From positions 3,100,001-3,164,000 of the forward strand of contig NZ_CP157355.1 of assembly GCF_040047665.1 (NCBI RefSeq): DNA of 64,000 bases, written 5' to 3'. This DNA is from Chitinibacter sp. FCG-7 (GTDB lineage Bacteria; Pseudomonadota; Gammaproteobacteria; Burkholderiales; Chitinibacteraceae). The position numbers and the translations under genes were made by a program. Under the pieces are notes generated by a model, which was not told the origin of the DNA, made no database searches, and worked only from the letters and a program-made list of their open reading frames with translations. Shown here one piece after another: positions 36,237-45,668 of this stretch (its first letter is position 1; every line of letters starts with the position of its first letter).

Positions 36237-39200
36237 CTAGAATTTAACTTCTACCGCATTGGCATCCAGCGCCGTTTTCAAATCGCTAATCAACTCATCG
36301 CGCAATAATACCCGCCACTGATGGCCCAGCCTGACCATGCAGCTGGCCAGCTCGTTCTGGTACTGCACTTCAACAGCGCACCCTTCCTCGCTGCAGTGGG
36401 CTGACAGCAGTGATTTCAGTTTCTCTGCGTCGTTCATCGTGCCCAGATTCAATTTCAGCGCGCGGGCAAAGTGGCTGCGCGTTTCGGCAATGTCAAAAAC
36501 CCGTTCGGCGACAATGCGCTGACCGCCAGAAAAACGGTCTTCCGATACCTTGGCTTCAACCACAATCAGCGCGTCGTCCTTGACCTTGGTGCGGTTGGCT
36601 TCAAAAACATCAGAAAACAGCGCCACTTCGACTTTGCCATTGCCGTCGTCCAGCTGGACAAAACCCATCCGGCCGCGCTCGCCGTTTTTAACGCGCATGC
36701 CTGCCACGATCCCGGCGATAAACTGCGGTTCACGCTGGTTTTGCAGCCGATCGAGCCGGGTTTTGATTAGCCCTTTGATGGCTTTGGCGTGAGCGTCAAA
36801 CGGGTGGCCCGACAAGTAGAAACCAATCGCGGTTTTTTCTTCTGCGAGCTGGACTTTATCATCCCAGCGCGGCGCTTCGATGGTTTCAAATTGTGGCGCT
36901 GCCGCCGGTTCCAGCATGTCAAACAGGCTGATCTGATTGGCGTTGGCGTTGGCGGCTTCGGCCACCGCCATCGCTTGCTCGACATTGGCCATTAGCCGGG
37001 CGCGATGATCGTCGATTGCATCAAATGCGCCACCACGTATCAGCGCTTCCAGCACGCGTTTGTTGACTTCTTTCTTGTCGGTGCGGCTGCACAAATCGTA
37101 AATCGACGTGAACGGGCCGTTTTTCTCTCGTTCGGCGACGATCATATTGACTGCGCCTTCGCCTACGCCTTTGATCGCGCCCAGTGCATAACGAATTTGC
37201 CGTTTGCCAACTGGCATAAAGCGATAAAAGCTTTGATTGACGTCGGGCGGCAGAATTTCGAGTTTGTTTTTCTCGATGCAATCGTCAAAAAACACCTTGA
37301 GCTGATCGGTGTTATCCAGCTCGGACGACATCGTCGCAGCCATAAAGGCCGCGGTATGGTGTGCTTTGAGCCAGGCCGTGTGATACGACACCACGGCATA
37401 GGCGGCCGTATGCGACTTGTTAAAGCCGTACTCGGCAAACTTGGTCATCAAGTCAAACAGCTGCTCGGCCAGCGCCGGATCATAGCCTTTCTTGGCCGCA
37501 CCCTCAGCAATCGTCGCCCGGTGTTTGGCCATTTCTTCCGGTTTTTTCTTACCCATCGCCCGGCGCAACATATCGGCGCCACCGAGTGTGTAGCCGCCGA
37601 TAATCTGCGAAATCTGCATCACCTGCTCTTGGTAAACGATGACGCCGTAAGTCGGCTCCAGACATTTTTCCAAGTCAGGGTGGAAGTAGTCGGGCTGCTC
37701 AATGCCTTTTTTCCGGTTAATAAAGGTATCGACCATGCCTGAGCCCAGCGGGCCGGGACGATACAGCGCCAACACCGCAATGATGTCCTCAAAACGGTCA
37801 GGCGCAAGTTTTTCGAGCAGGCGTTTCATCCCGTCCGACTCGACCTGGAATACGCCAGTGGTGTTGGCATCGCGGAAAACCTGATACGCAGCCTGATCGT
37901 CAAAGCCTAGGCTCATCAGATCAAGGTATTCACCAGTCTGGTTTTTGATGTATTGCAGCGCCAGCTCGATAATTGTTAAGTTGCGCAGACCCAAGAAGTC
38001 AAACTTGACGAGGCCCACCGATTCAACGTCGTCTTTATCGAGCATCGACACCGGCGAGGCATCTTCGCCGCTGGCCTGGTATACTGGGCAAAAGTCGGTA
38101 ATCTGCCCCGGAGCGATCAATACCCCCCCCGCGTGCATACCGATATTACGCGTCAGGCCTTCGAGTGTTTTGGCCAGCTCCCATAGCTCGCGCAGCTCTT
38201 CCTCACGCTCAATGCGCTCGGCCAACTCGGGTACCATTTCTACCGCATCATCAAGGCTGTATTGCTTGCCCGGTGCGGCCGGGATCAGCTTGGAGACGCC
38301 ATCGCAGAACATATACGGCAGATCCAGCACACGGCCGACATCACGAACCACGGCTTTGGCGGCCATCGTACCGAAAGTCGCAATCTGGCTAACGGCTTCG
38401 GCGCCGTATTTTTCGCGGACATACTCGATTACGCGCCAGCGGTTTTCCTGGCAGAAGTCAATGTCAAAGTCCGGCATTGAAACGCGTTCTGGATTCAGGA
38501 AACGCTCGAACAGCAGGGCGTAGGCCGTTGGGTCGATATCGGTAATGCCAAGGCTATACGCAACGAGCGAACCCGCACCTGAGCCACGGCCAGGCCCGAC
38601 CGGGCAGCCGTTGACCTTACCCCAGGCGATAAAGTCGGCAACGATCAGGAAGTAGCCCGGAAAACCCATCTGGATAATGGTGTCGGTTTCAAATTTGAGC
38701 CGGTCGTAATAGCGCGGCCGCTCGGCTTCGCGTTTGGCCTCGTCGGGATAAAGCTGCGCCAGACGCATCTCCAGGCCGCGTTTGGCCTCATATACCAGAA
38801 AGTCATCCAGTGTCATGCCATCCGGTGTTGGAAACAGCGGCAGATAGTTTTTACCCAGCACAATCGACAAATTGCAGCATTGCGCAATGGTGACGGTATT
38901 GGCGAGCGCTTCGGGCAGGTCGGAAAACAACTCCTGCATTTCGGCCATCGATTTGAAATATTGCTCTTCGGTAAAACGCTTGGGGCGGCGTTTGTCGGCC
39001 ATCACGAAGCCTTCGGCAATGCAGGTACGGGCTTCGTGGGCTTTAAAGTCTTCGCGATTCATAAATTGAATCGGATGCGTGGCGACGACCGGCAGATTCA
39101 GCTGCTCGGCAAGATCCAGATGGCCTTGCAGGCTTTTCTCGCTGCTTGCGCTGCCGGTACGCTGGAGTTCCAGGTAGAAAGTACCGGGAAACAGGGCAGA

Positions 39201-39689
39201 CCACCACTGCGCTGCTTGCTGCGCCGCCGGATGATTATTGGCCAGAATCTGCAGGCCAATTTCACCATGTTCGGCGCCAGAGAGGCAGATTAATCCACTA
39301 TTGTCGCCCTGAGTCAGCCATTCTTTTTTCAGTTCACCCCGGCCGCGATACTGATTGCTTTTATAGGCTTGCGTGAGTAATTCGCACAATCGGCCATAAC
39401 CTGCGCGGTTTTTGCAAATCAGCAAAATGCGCGATGGTTTATCGCGGCCATCTTCGTTTTCCACCCAGGCATCCAGGCCGACAATCGGTTTAAGCCCGGC
39501 ATTGCGGCAAGCTTTGTAGTGCTTGACCAGGCCAAACAGATTCATCAGGTCAGAAACACCCAGTGCTGGCATCTGTTCGGACTTGGCGCGTTTAACCGCA
39601 TCGTCCAGCCGAACAATACCGTCGGTCACGGAAAACTCGGAATGGAGGCGCAGGTGAATAAAAGAGGGGGTAAAGGAAGGCGTATTCAT
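36237..39689 (-). CDS. dnaE: DNA polymerase III subunit alpha
   Basis: Catalytic subunit of the replicative polymerase. At 1150 aa it is the DnaE1 length. The N-terminal PHP domain starts FIHLRLHSEFSVTDGIV. The palm carries GPGRGSGAGSLVAYSLGITDIDP and the catalytic acidic pair in MPDFDIDFCQENR. An OB-fold (around residues 1000-1080) and a short C-terminal tail binding the clamp follow. An eight-C run at 38123 is within the open frame. No partner gene is adjacent. Confidence 0.97.
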   Translation of the reverse strand: MNTPSFTPSFIHLRLHSEFSVTDGIVRLDDAVKRAKSEQMPALGVSDLMNLFGLVKHYKACRNAGLKPIVGLDAWVENEDGRDKPSRILLICKNRAGYGRLCELLTQAYKSNQYRGRGELKKEWLTQGDNSGLICLSGAEHGEIGLQILANNHPAAQQAAQWWSALFPGTFYLELQRTGSASSEKSLQGHLDLAEQLNLPVVATHPIQFMNREDFKAHEARTCIAEGFVMADKRRPKRFTEEQYFKSMAEMQELFSDLPEALANTVTIAQCCNLSIVLGKNYLPLFPTPDGMTLDDFLVYEAKRGLEMRLAQLYPDEAKREAERPRYYDRLKFETDTIIQMGFPGYFLIVADFIAWGKVNGCPVGPGRGSGAGSLVAYSLGITDIDPTAYALLFERFLNPERVSMPDFDIDFCQENRWRVIEYVREKYGAEAVSQIATFGTMAAKAVVRDVGRVLDLPYMFCDGVSKLIPAAPGKQYSLDDAVEMVPELAERIEREEELRELWELAKTLEGLTRNIGMHAGGVLIAPGQITDFCPVYQASGEDASPVSMLDKDDVESVGLVKFDFLGLRNLTIIELALQYIKNQTGEYLDLMSLGFDDQAAYQVFRDANTTGVFQVESDGMKRLLEKLAPDRFEDIIAVLALYRPGPLGSGMVDTFINRKKGIEQPDYFHPDLEKCLEPTYGVIVYQEQVMQISQIIGGYTLGGADMLRRAMGKKKPEEMAKHRATIAEGAAKKGYDPALAEQLFDLMTKFAEYGFNKSHTAAYAVVSYHTAWLKAHHTAAFMAATMSSELDNTDQLKVFFDDCIEKNKLEILPPDVNQSFYRFMPVGKRQIRYALGAIKGVGEGAVNMIVAEREKNGPFTSIYDLCSRTDKKEVNKRVLEALIRGGAFDAIDDHRARLMANVEQAMAVAEAANANANQISLFDMLEPAAAPQFETIEAPRWDDKVQLAEEKTAIGFYLSGHPFDAHAKAIKGLIKTRLDRLQNQREPQFIAGIVAGMRVKNGERGRMGFVQLDDGNGKVEVALFSDVFEANRTKVKDDALIVVEAKVSEDRFSGGQRIVAERVFDIAETRSHFARALKLNLGTMNDAEKLKSLLSAHCSEEGCAVEVQYQNELASCMVRLGHQWRVLLRDELISDLKTALDANAVEVKF

Positions 39690-39794
39690 GCCGATATTTT
39701 AACACCAGCGCTTCTTTGCCGTTGGCGTTTTAGCTGATCTTTATCGTGGCCGGGGGTATGATGGTTGCGATGAGCACAAATAAGGGAGTTTGGT

Positions 39795-39980
39795 ATGGAT
39801 GCCGGTTTAGTGAATGCCGCCAGTAGTGCAGGGCCCAGCGATGTGGCCCCGCTGATGATGCTGAAAAAGGCGATGGATATTCAGGCGCAGACCACCTTGA
39901 GCCTGCTGCAAAGCATCCCTCAGGCACCCGCGACGAATAATCCGCCCAATCTGGGGCAAAACGTCGACGTTAAAGCCTGA
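39795..39980 (+). CDS. YjfB-like putative motility protein
   Basis: A 61-aa protein resembling the YjfB family: a short acidic/Ala-rich N-terminus (MDAGLVNAASSAGPSDVA), a helix LKKAMDIQAQTTLSLLQSIP and a Pro/Asn-rich tail ending in VDVKA. Family members are often found with flagellar regulons, but the function is unproven. A GGGAG ribosome site precedes the ATG. It is divergent from dnaE and followed directly by the terminator at 39979, which faces the other strand. Confidence 0.6.
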   Translation: MDAGLVNAASSAGPSDVAPLMMLKKAMDIQAQTTLSLLQSIPQAPATNNPPNLGQNVDVKA

Positions 39981-40004
39981 AAAAAGCCCACTATTGAGTG
40001 GGCT
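39979..40004 (-). terminator. Intrinsic terminator of the ccoG-fixH transcript (minus strand)
   Basis: AGCCCACT (39985-39992) pairs with AGTGGGCT (39997-40004) around a 4-nt loop. On the minus strand it is followed by TTTTTT. It lies immediately beyond fixH and also abuts the end of the YjfB-like gene. Confidence 0.88.
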
Positions 40005-40012
40005 TGGGGGTA

Positions 40013-40501
40013 TTACTTGCTAGGGCTTAGTGTAACTGGCTCATCGGGCAATACATGCCATTCTTTAACTAGGCGCCAGCCGTTTTTACTGTCACTAATT
40101 TCAGCTTGCCAGCGCTCAAGCGCCAGCGGGTGTGCCAGTTTGCCAGCAAATAGCGTTGGTGCTTGCGGTTTCAAATTGAGCGTCTGATCAATACCCACCC
40201 GGGTTGGGTGCGAGAGTTTTAACGTCAATTCCCCTTCAAAAGCCTGATTCAGAATAATGCGCACACTCTGCTGATCGCTTCCCAATAGCAGTTGAGCCTG
40301 TAATCCCTGCGCTGCCGCATGCTGATCCTGAGCGAGGCGCTCATTAATCCGCTGGCCGTCTTTGTAGTAGCTGTCGCTAACCAGCCCATCTTTATTGGTA
40401 TAAGCCAGATAGGCCATATTGATCCCACCTATAATCGCCAGGGCAGGGAACAGGATGATTAGCCAGACAAAATAATGTTTATACCAGGGTTTTTCGTCCA
40501 T
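40013..40501 (-). CDS. fixH: FixH/CcoH family cbb3 oxidase assembly protein
   Basis: A 162-aa protein with one N-terminal membrane helix (about 10-32) followed by SYYKDGQRINERLAQDQ, a FixH landmark, and a periplasmic beta-sandwich domain. It is needed for stable assembly of cbb3 cytochrome oxidase. Its ATG overlaps the ccoG stop (TGATG), so the two are co-translated. Confidence 0.88.
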   Translation of the reverse strand: MDEKPWYKHYFVWLIILFPALAIIGGINMAYLAYTNKDGLVSDSYYKDGQRINERLAQDQHAAAQGLQAQLLLGSDQQSVRIILNQAFEGELTLKLSHPTRVGIDQTLNLKPQAPTLFAGKLAHPLALERWQAEISDSKNGWRLVKEWHVLPDEPVTLSPSK

Positions 40502-41946
40502 CAGTCTCTTCCAATAAAAGTGGCTTTTTCGCTTACGGTAATGCCGTGTTCATCCAGTGAGTTCACCGTGATCATGATCGGGTGACTTCCCGCTTTGGCT
40601 TTGCCCGGGGCGACTTGCAAGCGAACTGAGACATTGGCGGTGGCTGTTGGTTCCAGTTGGTACTGACCAGTACCCTCTGGCACAATTTTCATGCCGTCCA
40701 AGCCCGTTGCGCTGATGACATAGGTGTGCGTTTTCTCGCTGGCGTTCTGGATTTGTACGCGGTAGCTGTTTTCCAGCCAGCCGTCTTCCACTTCCCGCAC
40801 CAGCGCAACGCGATCACGCTCGATATTAACCTTGATGGGTTGGCGGGTATAAAGCGAATAAACCGTTGCGCCCAGAATAATGGTCAATACCAGCGCGTAC
40901 ATGATGACGCGCGGTCGTTTGAGCTGCTTGTGGATGTCTTTTTCCGGGTATTTGTGTTCCAGCGCGTTTTCTGTTGTGTAGCGGATCAGGCCACGTGGGT
41001 AGTTCATTTTGTCCATGACTTCGTCACAGGCGTCAATACAGGCGGCGCAGCCTATGCATTCGTATTGCAGACCATCGCGGATGTCGATCCCTACCGGACA
41101 GACCTGCACACAGATCGAACAGTCAATACAGTCACCCAGACCCTGTGCCTTGTAATCCGCGCCTTTCTTGCGCGTGCCGCGTTGCTCACCGCGCCCGCTG
41201 TCGTAGCTGATGATCAACGTATCGGCGTCAAACATCGCGCTCTGAAAGCGGGCGTAGGGGCACATATACTTGCAAACCTGTTCGCGCATCCAGCCAGCGT
41301 TGCCGTAGGTGGCAAAGCCGTAAAACAGAATCCAGAATATTTCTGTGCCTGTGAGTGTGAGCGTAATCAGCTCAAGCCACAGCTCGCGGATTGGCGTGAA
41401 GTAGCCCACAAAGGTAAAGCCAGTCCACAGGGCAAACAAGATCCATAGCGTATGTTTGCTGGTTTTAAGGCGGATTTTTCGGCCATTGAGCGCGCCGTTA
41501 TCGAGCTTGATGCGCGCTGCACGATCGCCTTCAACCCATTTTTCTATCCACAGGAAAATTTCGGTGTACACCGTTTGCGGACAGGCGTAGCCGCACCAGA
41601 GGCGGCCACCTATCGTCGTCCAGGCAAACAGGCCAAATGCGGACAGCAAAAGCAGGGCGGTTAGGTAGATAAAGTCTTGTGGCAGAAAAATCAGGCCGAA
41701 AATGTAGAATTTGCGCTCGACTAGGTCAAAAAGCAGAGCCTGGCGTTCATTGATCTGCAGCCAGGGTATGCCGTAGAAAAACAGCTGCGTGGCGATCACA
41801 AAAAAAATCCGCCACTTGTTCCAGAAACCATTGATCCAGCGCGGGTAGATTTTCTTGTGCGCGGCGTACAGCATCACTTCTTCAAGCTCGCCATCGTCTT
41901 TGACGTTGACCACATGTACTGGAATGTCTTTGAGTTTCTGGCTCAT
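40501..41946 (-). CDS. ccoG: Cytochrome c oxidase accessory protein CcoG (RdxA/FixG)
   Basis: A 481-aa membrane iron-sulfur protein linked to copper reduction for cbb3 oxidase maturation. It has about five transmembrane helices, the cysteines of CGYACPQTVYTE, two ferredoxin-type clusters (CIDCSICVQVCPVG and CIGCAACIDACD) and a C-terminal immunoglobulin-like periplasmic domain. It follows ccoP by 116 bp in the same direction. Motifs leave little doubt. Confidence 0.94.
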   Translation of the reverse strand: MSQKLKDIPVHVVNVKDDGELEEVMLYAAHKKIYPRWINGFWNKWRIFFVIATQLFFYGIPWLQINERQALLFDLVERKFYIFGLIFLPQDFIYLTALLLLSAFGLFAWTTIGGRLWCGYACPQTVYTEIFLWIEKWVEGDRAARIKLDNGALNGRKIRLKTSKHTLWILFALWTGFTFVGYFTPIRELWLELITLTLTGTEIFWILFYGFATYGNAGWMREQVCKYMCPYARFQSAMFDADTLIISYDSGRGEQRGTRKKGADYKAQGLGDCIDCSICVQVCPVGIDIRDGLQYECIGCAACIDACDEVMDKMNYPRGLIRYTTENALEHKYPEKDIHKQLKRPRVIMYALVLTIILGATVYSLYTRQPIKVNIERDRVALVREVEDGWLENSYRVQIQNASEKTHTYVISATGLDGMKIVPEGTGQYQLEPTATANVSVRLQVAPGKAKAGSHPIMITVNSLDEHGITVSEKATFIGRD

Positions 41947-42062
41947 TTCTCGCTCCGGTCAGAACATTCATTAAACGGCGTTCGTTTAATCAAGGCACTG
42001 CAAGTAAATACAAGTAAAAACGGGCAGGATGAACCTGCCCGGCTATTCAATTTAAATTGAAA

Positions 42063-42974
42063 TTACTTTTTGTCTTGGCTTAGGCTGTAAACATAAGCTG
42101 ACAACAGATGAACCTTACCGTCGCCCAGGAATTCCTTCCAGGCTGGCATCACATTGGTACGACCATTGGTCACTGTTTCAACAATGGTCGCCTCAGAGCC
42201 GCCATACAGCCAGATTTTGTCAGTCAGGTTGGGCGCGCCCAGATCCTGATTGCCTTTGCCTTCTGCGCCGTGACATGCCACACAAACCTGTTTATAGGTT
42301 TCTGCACCGCGAGCTGCACGCACGTCGTTAAACGCCGCATTGCCCGAGATTTTCAGCACGTAGTTAGCCACGTCGCGTACTTTCTCTTCACCGAATGCTG
42401 CACCGAATGCGGGCATCTGACCTTGACGGCCTTTAACCAGAGTTTCCTTGATCTTGGCTGGGGAGCCACCGTACAGCCAATCGTTGTCGGTCAGATTAGG
42501 AAAGCCTTTGGCGCCGCGTGCGTCCGAGCCGTGGCACTGTACGCAGTAGGTCTGGAACAGGCGTTTGCCCATTTCATTGGCTTGCGGGTCTTTGGCAACG
42601 GCTTCAATTGGCATGGCAGTGTATTTGTCGTACAAAGCCTGATACTTGGCATCAGCTTTAGCCACTTCTTCCTTGTGCTGGCCTTCCTGTGACCAGCCCT
42701 TGGCATTACCCATGACCACCAGGCCAGGGTAAAGCCACAGGTAGCCAAAGGCAAAGACGATCGTGAGCACGAACATGCCAACCCACCAGCCTGGTAGCGG
42801 GTTGTTGTACTCCTCCAGATCGCCATCCCACTTGTGGCCGGTAACCTGTGCTTTTTCGCCTTTCTTGAGCTTGACCTTCATTTGCGTGATCAACAAATAC
42901 GCACAGAAGACGATGCCCAAAATTGACACTGTGGCAATAAAATAGCCCCAGAAACCGCTAGTAAAGTCTGTCAT
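42063..42974 (-). CDS. ccoP: cbb3-type cytochrome c oxidase subunit III (CcoP)
   Basis: A 303-aa dihaem cytochrome c subunit. Two N-terminal membrane helices (about 10-30 and 60-85) are followed by two haem-binding sites, CVQCH in TYCVQCHGSDARGAKG and CVACH in QVCVACHGAEGKGNQ. It passes electrons from soluble cytochrome c to CcoO/CcoN. It follows ccoQ by 21 bp. Confidence 0.95.
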   Translation of the reverse strand: MTDFTSGFWGYFIATVSILGIVFCAYLLITQMKVKLKKGEKAQVTGHKWDGDLEEYNNPLPGWWVGMFVLTIVFAFGYLWLYPGLVVMGNAKGWSQEGQHKEEVAKADAKYQALYDKYTAMPIEAVAKDPQANEMGKRLFQTYCVQCHGSDARGAKGFPNLTDNDWLYGGSPAKIKETLVKGRQGQMPAFGAAFGEEKVRDVANYVLKISGNAAFNDVRAARGAETYKQVCVACHGAEGKGNQDLGAPNLTDKIWLYGGSEATIVETVTNGRTNVMPAWKEFLGDGKVHLLSAYVYSLSQDKK

Positions 42975-42995
42975 TCTCTATTCTCCGTTAGCCGG

Positions 42996-43163
42996 TCAGG
43001 ACTGCTTGCCCGACGATGGCAAATCATCGTCGAGGAACGGTTGTTGCGCGGCTTCATCAAAGTGCTGCTTGCTTCCCCTGCTGTAGGCCCAGAAACAGAT
43101 GCCGACAAAGAGGATAAATCCCATCACAGTCACAATGACACGAACTTCGTTCTGCAGATCCAT
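42996..43163 (-). CDS. ccoQ: cbb3-type cytochrome oxidase subunit CcoQ (FixQ)
   Basis: A 55-aa single-helix protein. It begins MDLQNEVRVIVTVMGFILFV, with the helix spanning about residues 7-27. The family segment FWAYSRGSKQHFDEAAQ and an acidic tail (LDDDLP) follow. It lies between ccoO (5 bp away) and ccoP, exactly where CcoQ is encoded in the canonical operon. It stabilises the interaction of CcoP with the CcoNO core. Confidence 0.92.
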   Translation of the reverse strand: MDLQNEVRVIVTVMGFILFVGICFWAYSRGSKQHFDEAAQQPFLDDDLPSSGKQS

Positions 43164-43168
43164 CGTGC

Positions 43169-43783
43169 TTACCTTTTATTTTTCAGTGCGAGACCAAGGC
43201 CTTGCAGATAGGCGATTACTGCATCCATTTCGGTTTTGCCTTCAACTTCTTTGCTGGCATTGGCAATGTCAGCATCGGTATAAGGCACGCCCAGTTTGCG
43301 CAGCGCTTCCATTTTCTTCGGCGTCATTGTCGAATCAATGGTGCTGGTCAGCAGCCACGGGAAGGCTGGCATGTTCGATTCCGGCACGACATCACGCGGA
43401 TTAATCATATGGGCACGATGCCATTCATCCGAGTAGCGACCGCCAACGCGAGCCAGATCTGGGCCCGTACGTTTTGAGCCCCACTGGAACGGATGATCGT
43501 AAACTGATTCGCCTGCCACAGAGTAGTGACCGTAACGCTCGGTTTCCGAACGGAAAGGGCGGATCATTTGCGAGTGGCAGTTGTAGCAGCCTTCGCGGAT
43601 ATAGATGTCACGACCTTCAAGGCGCAGTGCGCTGTAAGGTTTGACGCCTGCGATAGGCTGGGTCACCGTTTTGCTGAACATCAGCGGCAAAATCTCGACG
43701 AGCATCGCCACGCTAATGGTCATCAGCGTGAGGATGATCAGTGCCGCGACGTTTTCCTCGATCAGTTTCTGAATTTTATTCAT
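43169..43783 (-). CDS. ccoO: cbb3-type cytochrome c oxidase subunit II (CcoO)
   Basis: A 204-aa monohaem cytochrome c subunit with one N-terminal membrane anchor (about 14-35). The haem site is CYNCH in [17 protein letters not shown], with the conserved [26 protein letters not shown] further on. It lies 19 bp after ccoN and five before ccoQ. Confidence 0.96.
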   Translation of the reverse strand: MNKIQKLIEENVAALIILTLMTISVAMLVEILPLMFSKTVTQPIAGVKPYSALRLEGRDIYIREGCYNCHSQMIRPFRSETERYGHYSVAGESVYDHPFQWGSKRTGPDLARVGGRYSDEWHRAHMINPRDVVPESNMPAFPWLLTSTIDSTMTPKKMEALRKLGVPYTDADIANASKEVEGKTEMDAVIAYLQGLGLALKNKR

Positions 43784-43802
43784 TGTTATTGTCCTTCCCT
43801 AA

Positions 43803-45224
43803 TCAGGCGTGTGCTGCAACAGCCGGGATTTTTGCATCAACAGCTTTGCCGTCAAATACAGTACGCAGCACGTTGTAAAGCATCAAGACCATGCCTGACA
43901 GATACATCAGACCACCCAAGAAGCGGATGAAGTAATACGGGTAAGACGCTTTGACTGCATCAATAAATGCATAAGTCAGCGTGCCGTCCGTATTGATTGC
44001 GCGCCACATCAGGCCCTGAGTTACACCAGAAATCCACATTGAAGCGATATACAGCACAACGCCCAGCGTAGCGATCCAGAAGTGAACTTCGATCAGTTTC
44101 ACCGACCACATTTGTTCGCGGCCAAACAGGCGCGGGATCAGGTAGTAGATCGAACCGATAGAAATCATGGCTACCCAGCCCAAAGCACCAGAGTGAACGT
44201 GACCTACGGTCCAGTCGGTGTAGTGGCTCAGTGCATTGACCGATTTGATGGCCATCATCGGGCCTTCAAACGTTGACATGCCGTAGAACGACAGCGCCGT
44301 TACCATAAATTTCAGGATCGGGTCAGTGCGCAGTTTGTGCCATGCGCCAGACAGCGTCATGATCCCGTTGATCATGCCACCCCAGCTTGGTGCCAGCAGA
44401 ATCAGTGAGAACACCATGCCCAGCGACTGAGTCCAGTCAGGCAAAGCGGTGTAGTGCAGGTGGTGAGGACCGGCCCACATATAAGTGAAAATCAGCGCCC
44501 AGAAGTGAACAACCGACAGGCGATACGAGTAAACAGGGCGGCCAGCCTGTTTTGGGATGAAATAATACATCATGCCCAGGAAGGCCGCTGTCAGGAAGAA
44601 ACCAACCGCATTGTGGCCGTACCACCATTGCACCATGGCATCCACTGCACCTGAATACGCTGAATATGACTTCATGCCGCTAACTGGCATGGCTGCGCTA
44701 TTAACCAGATGCAACAAGGCAACGGCCAGAATGAAGGCACCGTAGAACCAGTTGGCCACATAAATGTGTTTAACCTTGCGAATCGCAATTGTGCCAAAGA
44801 AAACAATGGCGTAGGCAACCCAGACCACAGTAATCAGAATGTCGATTGGCCACTCCAGCTCGGCGTACTCTTTGCCGCTGGTATAACCCATTGGCAAGGT
44901 GATGGCGGCGAGCACAATAACGAGCTGCCAGCCCCAGAAAGTAAATCCGGCCAGTTTGTCGCTGAGCAAGCGTACATTACAGGTACGTTGAACGACGTAG
45001 TAAGACGTGGCGAAGAGTGCACAACCACCAAAGGCAAAAATAACCGCATTGGTGTGAAGTGGACGCAAACGACCAAAGTGAAAGTATGGCCCGATATTGA
45101 GTTCCGGCCAGTACATCTGGGCGGCGCAAATTACGCCAACCAGCATGCCGACAATGCCCCAGACGACCGTCATGATGGCAAATTGCCGCACCACTTTGTA
45201 ATTGTATGTGGCTTGGTTTTCCAT
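43803..45224 (-). CDS. ccoN: cbb3-type cytochrome c oxidase subunit I (CcoN)
   Basis: Catalytic haem-copper subunit reducing oxygen at low tension. The 473-aa, twelve-helix protein contains the conserved histidine segments [20 protein letters not shown] and [16 protein letters not shown], and [15 protein letters not shown] near the N-terminus. The start is ATG 45224, with GGAG upstream; the TTG at 45248 lacks a ribosome site. It heads ccoNOQP-ccoG-fixH behind an FNR-type promoter. Confidence 0.95.
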   Translation of the reverse strand: MENQATYNYKVVRQFAIMTVVWGIVGMLVGVICAAQMYWPELNIGPYFHFGRLRPLHTNAVIFAFGGCALFATSYYVVQRTCNVRLLSDKLAGFTFWGWQLVIVLAAITLPMGYTSGKEYAELEWPIDILITVVWVAYAIVFFGTIAIRKVKHIYVANWFYGAFILAVALLHLVNSAAMPVSGMKSYSAYSGAVDAMVQWWYGHNAVGFFLTAAFLGMMYYFIPKQAGRPVYSYRLSVVHFWALIFTYMWAGPHHLHYTALPDWTQSLGMVFSLILLAPSWGGMINGIMTLSGAWHKLRTDPILKFMVTALSFYGMSTFEGPMMAIKSVNALSHYTDWTVGHVHSGALGWVAMISIGSIYYLIPRLFGREQMWSVKLIEVHFWIATLGVVLYIASMWISGVTQGLMWRAINTDGTLTYAFIDAVKASYPYYFIRFLGGLMYLSGMVLMLYNVLRTVFDGKAVDAKIPAVAAHA

Positions 45225-45291
45225 TACAGCGCTCCGATTGATCTCCAACTGCTTGGAATTAAAATTAAAATAAGGTATTGAAAAATAAAAA

Positions 45292-45334
45292 ATAATCGCA
45301 AATTACATTCAAATGAAAAATAATTTGCGATTAT
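45292..45334 (-). other. Perfect 14-bp inverted repeat in the ccoN leader (terminator-like)
   Basis: ATAATCGCAAATTA (45292-45305) and TAATTTGCGATTAT (45321-45334) are perfectly complementary with a 15-nt spacer. On the minus strand the stem is followed by TTTTTTATTTTT. It lies between the predicted start site (about 45375) and the ccoN ATG, so it would be in the untranslated leader. It may be an AT-rich terminator or attenuator, or a regulator site. Confidence 0.65.
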
Positions 45335-45374
45335 AGGTTGAGGGAGAGCACCCCCAAACCGGGTACAAAAGTGC

Positions 45375-45423
45375 CTACTGGACTATACGCAGACTTGCTG
45401 CGCAGTTTCTTGACGGATATCAA
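45375..45423 (-). promoter_or_regulatory. FNR/ANR-dependent promoter of ccoNOQP
   Basis: Read on the minus strand, TTGAT-ATCC-GTCAA (45423-45410) matches the FNR consensus at nine of ten fixed positions. A TATAGT -10 hexamer lies at 45387-45382. The expected start near 45375 puts the FNR box centre at -41.5, the classic class II activation position, and no -35 hexamer is present. This fits oxygen-regulated expression of a high-affinity oxidase. Confidence 0.8.
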
Positions 45424-45468
45424 GCAGACCGGTCGACAATCTGGGTGATTTTACCTTGTTGCTGCCGC

Positions 45469-45663
45469 TCAGTCAGGGTTTTTTTCCGCGGCATGCCGCG
45501 TTTTCTCATCCTGGCTGCGGATTGAATCGTCATCCTGAAGAATGCGCCAGCCTGGCCCTTCCAAATCATCCGACTGCCCGCTGCGTATAAACCACCAGAA
45601 GACAATCGCAATTGCCGCTGCAATCAGAATCGATAGCGGGATGAGTAAATACAGACTTTCCAT
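45469..45663 (-). CDS. ccoS: cbb3 oxidase maturation protein CcoS (FixS)
   Basis: A 64-aa protein with one helix (MESLYLLIPLSILIAAAIAIVFWWFIRSGQ) and the family segment QSDDLEGPGWRIL, followed by a charged tail. It is required to insert cofactors into CcoN. The start ATG at 45663 lies five bases after the ccoI stop codon; the longer open frame to 45759 lies within ccoI and is ignored. Confidence 0.92.
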   Translation of the reverse strand: MESLYLLIPLSILIAAAIAIVFWWFIRSGQSDDLEGPGWRILQDDDSIRSQDEKTRHAAEKNPD

Positions 45664-45668
45664 TGAAT

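Noticed and set aside
37005-37742. Plus-strand open frame of 245 codons inside dnaE
   Set aside because: It is antisense to the conserved polymerase core and has no homology-like features; dnaE explains the sequence.
38123-38130. Run of eight C residues within dnaE, possible phase-variable tract
   Set aside because: dnaE is essential and its frame is intact across the run. Slipped-strand switching of it would be lethal, so it is probably only a GC-rich stretch.
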